The position numbers and the translations under genes were made by a program. Below the pieces are notes generated by a model. It did no database searches and was not told where the DNA came from. It worked only from the letters and a program-made list of their open reading frames with translations. 10,257 nucleotides of DNA from Snowella sp031396835 (GTDB taxonomy: Bacteria > Cyanobacteriota > Cyanobacteriia > Cyanobacteriales > Microcystaceae): the NCBI GenBank assembly GCA_031396835.1, contig JANNLO010000304.1:1-10257 (forward strand), read 5' to 3'. Below are positions 6,488 to 10,257 of this stretch, piece by piece (positions within the stretch are counted from its first letter, which is position 1; each line of letters opens with the position of its first letter).

Positions 6488-6853
6488 TTATAAAGTAATC
6501 GGTAAAAAAATGATTTGATCCTGATATTCATCAGCGAAAGAGATTTCAGCAATAAGCAATAACTCTTCTATATTTTCACCAATAGTTAACTGAGGATCAA
6601 GGATAAAAATACCATGAATATGTCTATCTTGCTGAAGATGGTCTTTTAAATGAACAGGCATTGAACGTCTGTTATTAGTGACTAAAATAAAATCATACTC
6701 CTCGCACCAGACTAATATTTCGGGGTCTTTAGTTCCTCTTTTCGGTGTTAGAGGTTCTCCGATGACTAAAATAACTAACTCAGGTCGTTTTAATCTTAGC
6801 TGAGTTGGATAGAGGGGATTTACATTTTCATCTACTAAATATTTAAGAGACAT
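6488..6853 (-). CDS. DUF5615 family PIN-like protein, possible toxin
   Basis: A 121-residue protein with the layout of the DUF5615/Mut7-C-like PIN group, predicted RNases that are often paired with DUF433 proteins. The N-terminal LVDENV (~6-11) gives Asp8 and Glu9; KDPEILVWCEEYDFILVTNN (~42-61) gives Asp43 and Glu45 and then the strand that normally ends in an acidic residue (VTxDRD). Here it reads VTNNRRSMP, so the usual Asp is replaced by Asn61, and nuclease activity is uncertain. The start ATG overlaps the end of the DUF433 gene by 11 bp, so translation is probably coupled. A type II toxin role is inferred from family and context. An alternative is a related non-toxic RNA-binding or processing protein. 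Confidence 0.78.
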   Translation of the reverse strand: MSLKYLVDENVNPLYPTQLRLKRPELVILVIGEPLTPKRGTKDPEILVWCEEYDFILVTNNRRSMPVHLKDHLQQDRHIHGIFILDPQLTIGENIEELLLIAEISFADEYQDQIIFLPITL

Positions 6854-7181
6854 GAATTTGAGATTGATTTAATTTTTGTTGATACATTTTTTTAAATCTA
6901 GTCACAGAAGAGGGTGGACTTAATTGCTGTTTTTTTCTTTGTTGATGACCCCATTCTAACCAGTCTGTGATGTATTGACTAACTGCTTCTTGATTGTGTA
7001 AATAGTAAAGAATTGTGGCATAAATTTGTTCCATGCTAATTCCAGAAAAGTGTTTGATAATTTCTTCAGGCGATCGCTGTTTATAGATGTATTCATAAAG
7101 AATACTTTCAATACCAACTCTGGTTCCTTTTAGCCGAATATCATTCTCGGAGCAGAATTCAAAATATTCTTCTAGTTGCAT
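6843..7181 (-). CDS. DUF433 family protein, possible antitoxin
   Basis: A 112-residue protein with the small helix-turn-helix fold typical of DUF433: IRLKGTRVGIESILYEYIYK (~15-34) and SPEEIIKHFSGISMEQIYAT (~37-56) are the family pattern, followed by ILYYLHNQEAVSQYITDWLE. The C-terminal ~35 residues are basic and Gln-rich, as in antitoxin tails that bind the partner. ATG at 7181 has AGGA nine bases upstream, a reasonable ribosome-binding site. The gene is first of a two-gene unit with the PIN-like gene and lies 130 bp downstream of the sdhA stop on the same strand. DUF433 proteins are predicted DNA-binding antitoxins that repress their own operon; no operator is clear here. Confidence 0.8.
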   Translation of the reverse strand: MQLEEYFEFCSENDIRLKGTRVGIESILYEYIYKQRSPEEIIKHFSGISMEQIYATILYYLHNQEAVSQYITDWLEWGHQQRKKQQLSPPSSVTRFKKMYQQKLNQSQIHVS

Positions 7182-7307
7182 AACGTAATTTCCTATGATT
7201 TTGAATAATTGATTTAGTCGTTCATCTATTCAGTTTTAAAAAATATCAGATCAGAGAGAATTAGGCAAGCAAAATCGTGTTCAAAACCCTTCCCTCCAAA
7301 TCATCAC

Positions 7308-7427
7308 AAAATTAATATTTACGTTCCTTGGGTTCAAAACGGTTAATAACAACAGGCATATAATTTAACTCAATACCTGCGGGGGAATAATAGGCCAAAG
7401 TATGTTGCAAAAAGCGTTCATCATCGC
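7308..7427. repeat. Right copy of the 120-bp imperfect direct repeat (sdhA 3' end)
   Basis: This copy is the natural end of the intact sdhA gene. The left copy is at 2679-2798, same orientation, with 110 of 120 positions identical by my count and no gaps. The pair brackets about 4.5 kb of accessory DNA. Confidence 0.9.
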
Positions 7428-9039
7428 GATCGCAGAAATCTTCCCGTGCATGGGAACCGCGACTTTCTTGGCGATTGAGAGCCGAAGTTAAAATCATTTC
7501 TCCGACAACCATAATACTTCGTAATTCTAACGCCTCAATTAATTCGGTATTCCAAGCAGGGTGTTTATCATCTAGGTAAATTTGATTATATTTAGCTTTA
7601 ATTGCTTGTAGTTTTAATAAACCTTCTTCCATCACTGATTGAGACCGAAAAACACCGCAATACTCAGTCATACAATCTTGAAATTCTTGGCGAACTTGAT
7701 TAATTCGCAATATTCCTGATTGATTAATTAACTGTTGCATTTGTTGTTGCGCTTCTGTCAGATAGGATTGGGCATCAAAGCTAGAAAATTTACGGTTTTG
7801 GACATAATCTGCGATCGCGCGGCCTGTACGACGACCATAAACCACACATTCAAGGAGAGAATTACTACCCAGACGGTTGCCTCCATGCACTGAAACACAG
7901 GCACATTCACCTGCCGCAAAAAAGCCCTCGGTTAAATTATCCGCACTTCGTCGCACTCGACCATCAGTATTGACAGGAATCCCGCCCATACAGTAGTGAA
8001 TCGTTGGACGAACGGGCATGGGTTGCTCAACCGCATCAATTCCCAATAAACGGTGGGCTTCTTCCCAACAAAAGGGAATACGGCTCATAATTTTTTCTCG
8101 GCCCAAATGACGTAAATCTAAATAAATAAAGGGGCCGCCCGCACTCCCATCAAGATTAACGCCGCGACCTGCCCGAATTTCCCTGGTAATGGCACGGGAA
8201 GTAATATCACGGGGAGCGAGTTCCATGCGGCTAGGGGCATAGTCTTCCATAAACCGTTTGCCGTCACTGTTAATCAAATATGCTCCTTCTCCTCGGACGG
8301 CTTCTGAGATTAGGACACCGACAGGATATAAGCCAGTGGGATGAAATTGCACAAATTCCATATCTTCTAGAGGAATTCCCGCGATCGCAGCCATGGCCAA
8401 ACCGTCGCCTGTGCAAGCATAATCATTAGAAGTTGTGTTATAAACCCGACCGTAACCGCCAGTCGCAAACATAACAACTTTCGCTCGGACAATCTCTAGC
8501 GCACCATCTTCAATGCGATACATGACCAATCCCTTGGCTTCACCTTCTTCTAAGACCAGCCGCATTACATACCATTCGTCGTAAATAATCACTCCATTGT
8601 GGCGCAAATTATTGACCAATTCGTGGAGAATCGCGTGACCCGTTTTATCGGCGGCATAACAGGTGCGATTGTGGGAATGCCCTCCAAAAGCTCGTTGAGC
8701 AATTCTGCCATCAGCCAGACGAGAAAACAAAACGCCCATGTGTTCCAAATCAATGATGACATCAGCCGCTTCTTTGGTGAGAATTTCGACTGCATCTTGA
8801 TCGGCGAGATAATCTGATCCTTTAACGGTATCGAAGGCATGGGCTTCCCAACTATCTTTTTCGTCCACATTTTTCAGGGCAGCAGCAATTCCTCCCTGGG
8901 CAGCAACAGAATGGGAACGAATCGGATGAGTTTTAGCAATTACAGCAACACTTGTTTCGGGGCTTAAACGTTTGATTTCTAGGGCGGCACGACAACCTGC
9001 TAATCCACCACCGACAATGACGACATCATGTTCTAACAT
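7312..9039 (-). CDS. sdhA: Succinate dehydrogenase/fumarate reductase flavoprotein subunit
   Basis: A complete 575-residue FAD subunit, the length usual for cyanobacterial SdhA. It oxidises succinate to fumarate and passes electrons through the iron-sulfur subunit to plastoquinone, on the cytoplasmic face of the respiratory or thylakoid membrane. Seen in order: the FAD-binding VIVGGGLAGCRAAL (~7-20), RSHSVAAQGG with His43 at the covalent flavin position, EFVQFHPTGLYPVG at the dicarboxylate site, the catalytic LAPRDITSRAI, PTIHYCMGGIPVN, and the C-terminal FAD motif GGNRLGSNSLLECVVYGRRTG. No sdhB or membrane anchor gene is adjacent, which is common in cyanobacteria where sdh genes are scattered. 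No strong ribosome-binding site precedes ATG 9039. The last 115 bp are duplicated at 2683-2798. Codon use and HIP1 content (three octamers inside) are typical of the host. Confidence 0.96.
   Translation of the reverse strand: MLEHDVVIVGGGLAGCRAALEIKRLSPETSVAVIAKTHPIRSHSVAAQGGIAAALKNVDEKDSWEAHAFDTVKGSDYLADQDAVEILTKEAADVIIDLEHMGVLFSRLADGRIAQRAFGGHSHNRTCYAADKTGHAILHELVNNLRHNGVIIYDEWYVMRLVLEEGEAKGLVMYRIEDGALEIVRAKVVMFATGGYGRVYNTTSNDYACTGDGLAMAAIAGIPLEDMEFVQFHPTGLYPVGVLISEAVRGEGAYLINSDGKRFMEDYAPSRMELAPRDITSRAITREIRAGRGVNLDGSAGGPFIYLDLRHLGREKIMSRIPFCWEEAHRLLGIDAVEQPMPVRPTIHYCMGGIPVNTDGRVRRSADNLTEGFFAAGECACVSVHGGNRLGSNSLLECVVYGRRTGRAIADYVQNRKFSSFDAQSYLTEAQQQMQQLINQSGILRINQVRQEFQDCMTEYCGVFRSQSVMEEGLLKLQAIKAKYNQIYLDDKHPAWNTELIEALELRSIMVVGEMILTSALNRQESRGSHAREDFCDRDDERFLQHTLAYYSPAGIELNYMPVVINRFEPKERKY
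7426..7433. repeat. HIP1 octamer at the repeat boundary
   Basis: GCGATCGC, the highly iterated palindrome of many cyanobacteria. Other full copies lie at 27-34, 993-1000, 3031-3038, 7070-7077, 7811-7818 and 8381-8388. This one matters because sequence identity between the two sdhA ends stops after its first two bases. Confidence 0.9.
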
Positions 9040-9120
9040 CTGCTTGAAGAATAAGTTTGTAAAAAAAAGCTTTATTGATAGTGATTAGTTCAAACACTTT
9101 TTAACGGGGATTTGCTTTTA

Positions 9121-9149
9121 ATATTAACAAATTTAAGATATTAATTCAA
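9121..9149 (-). promoter_or_regulatory. sdhA: Candidate sigma-70-like promoter for sdhA
   Basis: On the minus strand TTGAAT (9149-9144) and TAATAT (9126-9121) are separated by exactly 17 bp. Transcription would start near 9113 and give a leader of about 75 bases to the sdhA ATG. It lies between the transposase stop codon and sdhA, so it may be native or may have been brought by the insertion element. The A+T-rich setting raises the chance of a random match. Confidence 0.45.
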
Positions 9150-9167
9150 ATACAGTCCTTTGCGTAT

Positions 9168-9785
9168 TCAAGGCGTACAATAACAGCAGTGGGCAAAATA
9201 ATTACGGAGATGAACAGACGAGACCAGATATTTAACAGCCATTCTCAACAAAGCCTCTACTACAATCTTCGACTTCGGCACAAAACGGCGGATAAAAGCT
9301 TTTAACTCCCACCACAGATGCTCTATTGGATTAAAATCAGGAGAATAGCCCGATAAATAGATGACTTTTGTTCCCACTTCCTCCACCATCTCTTTGATAC
9401 CTTCTAGTTGATGGGCGCGAAGTCTGTCCATTACGACAACAGCACCGTCCCATAACTCTGATACTAAATGCTCTTTGACAAATTTCTTAACATCTTCTCC
9501 TTTCATCGACTTTCCTATTATATCAAAGGCTATTACTTTCTCTTGGGTGATGTCTCCTACTACCGTCATTCTTTCTCCTCGATAAAATGGCTTTTTATCG
9601 TAGAGTCTTTTTCCTATGAAACTTCTTCCGTATTCTCTCATTATTCCTAGTAAAATAGCCATTTCATCGATAAATACTAGATTTTCTGCCTTGACATCCC
9701 TGATTTTTTCCCAATAATCTAAACGCGCTTCCTGGTTAGCTTCTGTTTCTGCCTGAGTTGCTCTTAATGTCTTTTTTTTTTCGGG
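9168..9785 (-). CDS. IS630-family transposase, C-terminal DDE part (second frame)
   Basis: This frame is open from 9785, across the adenine run, to TGA at 9170-9168. It reads KKKTLRATQAETEANQEAR and then a region with VFIDEMAI, giving the first catalytic Asp (codon 9668-9666). That Asp lies upstream of the first ATG at 9662, so a product starting there would lack it and be inactive. The second Asp is in VVVMDRLRAHQ (codon 9428-9426) and the Glu is in SPDFNPIEHLWWELK, with 34 residues between, as expected for IS630/Tc1-like enzymes. The motif MDRLRAH departs from the common MDNxPxH. The part is probably made only as a fusion with the upstream frame. Confidence 0.8.
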   Translation of the reverse strand, partial: PEKKKTLRATQAETEANQEARLDYWEKIRDVKAENLVFIDEMAILLGIMREYGRSFIGKRLYDKKPFYRGERMTVVGDITQEKVIAFDIIGKSMKGEDVKKFVKEHLVSELWDGAVVVMDRLRAHQLEGIKEMVEEVGTKVIYLSGYSPDFNPIEHLWWELKAFIRRFVPKSKIVVEALLRMAVKYLVSSVHLRNYFAHCCYCTP

Positions 9786-10116
9786 TTAAGTTTTCTTCTT
9801 GCAAAAAACGGCACATTGCGCTTTCACTCAGTCCCACACGCATCTTTTTCAGACAATACTCACAATATTCCGCCAAAGTATAATCAGGATATTCTGCTAC
9901 TATCTTTTTTACTTCTTCCTTATATTCTTCTAATTGACTTTTTCTTGTTGAACCTACTCGTTTCGGTTTTATATTCCCTTGCTCTCGGTACAATTTAACC
10001 CATTCATTGACCGTACTTTTATTTATCAATAGTCTTTCAGCGACTTTTCTTATTGGCAGATTTCCTACGTTATACAACGCTAATGCCCTTTCTCTTAGGT
10101 AAGAGTGAGTATATTG
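9736..10116 (-). CDS. IS630-family transposase, N-terminal DNA-binding part (first frame)
   Basis: The frame reads QYTHSYLRERALALYNVGNL, then PIRKVAERLLINKSTVNEWVKLYREQ, a helix-turn-helix typical of IS630 transposases, then a second basic helical region (LAEYCEYCLKKMRVGLSESA) and LTRKKKDIKS to a stop at 9736. The first in-frame start is TTG at 10077, which would drop 13 conserved residues. Just upstream of the open part is ATGACAATAT; without the A after ATG it would give an in-frame M-QYTHSYLRER start, so a one-base insertion at the start is possible. The protein is cut off before the catalytic domain unless the frame is changed at the adenine run. Confidence 0.75.
   Translation of the reverse strand, partial: QYTHSYLRERALALYNVGNLPIRKVAERLLINKSTVNEWVKLYREQGNIKPKRVGSTRKSQLEEYKEEVKKIVAEYPDYTLAEYCEYCLKKMRVGLSESAMCRFLQEENLTRKKKDIKSNSGRNRS
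9772..9781 (-). other. Ten-adenine run at the transposase frame junction
   Basis: On the minus strand CCCG is followed by ten A residues and then GACATT. The first frame reads through as CGA-AAA-AAA-AAA-GAC and stops 10 codons later. Dropping one A or adding two leads into the DDE frame. Runs of this length allow RNA polymerase slippage, and the two frames overlap here, so a regulated fusion is possible; a simple inactivating mutation is equally consistent. Confidence 0.6.
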
Positions 10117-10148
10117 TCATACTCCCTTCCCACTCAAGAAATATACAT

Positions 10149-10257
10149 TTAGACTAAGGCAAAAATGTGTTCTAAAGTTCTAGATATTTGTTCTGAACTC
10201 ATCAAGATTTTAACATCTTTAAGCTTTTGTTCAATTTCGGCAATGGTTACATTTGAA
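10149..10257 (-). CDS. Unknown protein, C-terminal end only
   Basis: Thirty-five codons and a TAA stop (10151-10149) are visible, running in from the right edge: SNVTIAEIEQKLKDVKILMS followed by SEQISRTLEHIFALV. The spacing of Ile, Leu and Val suggests amphipathic helices. No family can be assigned. The codon pattern and the clean stop close to the insertion element suggest a real gene end, but it could be a remnant cut by that element. Confidence 0.45.
   Translation of the reverse strand, partial: SNVTIAEIEQKLKDVKILMSSEQISRTLEHIFALV

Larger units (their letters stand above)
9168..10116 (-). mobile_element. IS630-family insertion sequence (transposase part; ends not defined)
   Basis: The span given is the transposase coding region only. 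It carries an N-terminal helix-turn-helix part and a C-terminal DDE part in two frames joined at a ten-adenine run. IS630-family elements normally insert at TA and have terminal inverted repeats; I compared 9100-9180 with 10110-10180 and found no convincing inverted pair, so the element may be truncated or its ends may be diverged. It sits between the sdhA promoter region and the end of an unknown gene. Confidence 0.8.

Noticed and set aside
7230..7311. Terminator between sdhA and the DUF433 gene
   Set aside because: A T-run is present on the minus strand, but no stable stem precedes it.
8589..8870. Additional open frames on both strands inside sdhA
   Set aside because: They are shadows of the well-supported SdhA reading frame and have no family features.
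9100..10180. Terminal inverted repeats of the IS630 element
   Set aside because: Comparison of both flanks by eye gave no pair longer than a few bases, so exact element ends are not reported.

Overview
The window looks like chromosomal DNA of a unicellular or colonial cyanobacterium of the Microcystis/Cyanothece/Synechocystis type. The evidence is seven copies of the HIP1 octamer GCGATCGC, a cyanobacterial-style 575-residue succinate dehydrogenase flavoprotein, a PrxQ peroxiredoxin, REC/GGDEF remnants, a DUF433/DUF5615 pair, and an IS630-type transposase. The species cannot be fixed from the sequence alone.

Left block (1-2619, all minus strand): the 5' 322 codons of a UDP-GlcNAc 2-epimerase gene (wecB type) run off the left edge. 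Upstream of it lie a one-cysteine PrxQ/Bcp peroxiredoxin gene with a plausible terminator behind it, and a SAM-dependent methyltransferase gene.

Middle block (about 2680-7310): this looks like an inserted or rearranged accessory segment. It is bracketed by two copies of the last ~115 bp of sdhA in the same orientation: a stranded fragment at 2683-2798 and the end of the intact gene at 7312-7427. In between are a decayed GGDEF fragment, a noncoding stretch, a small exported protein of unknown function, a large exported protein with about 12 TPRs and a seven-bladed WD40 propeller, a collapsed REC-GGDEF pseudogene, and an overlapping DUF433/DUF5615 pair resembling a type II toxin-antitoxin module. 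The two plus-strand genes are much richer in A+T than the flanks and lie in a 4-kb interval without HIP1 sites.

Right block (7312-10257): intact sdhA on the minus strand with a good sigma-70-like promoter 5' of it, then an IS630-family element whose transposase is split into two frames at a run of ten adenines, and finally the C-terminal 35 codons of an unrecognised minus-strand gene.

The housekeeping genes cover cell-surface amino-sugar synthesis, peroxide detoxification and respiratory succinate oxidation; nothing shows that they act together. The most unusual material is the exported small-protein plus TPR-WD40 pair, lying between two GGDEF remnants and inside the sdhA-end duplication.
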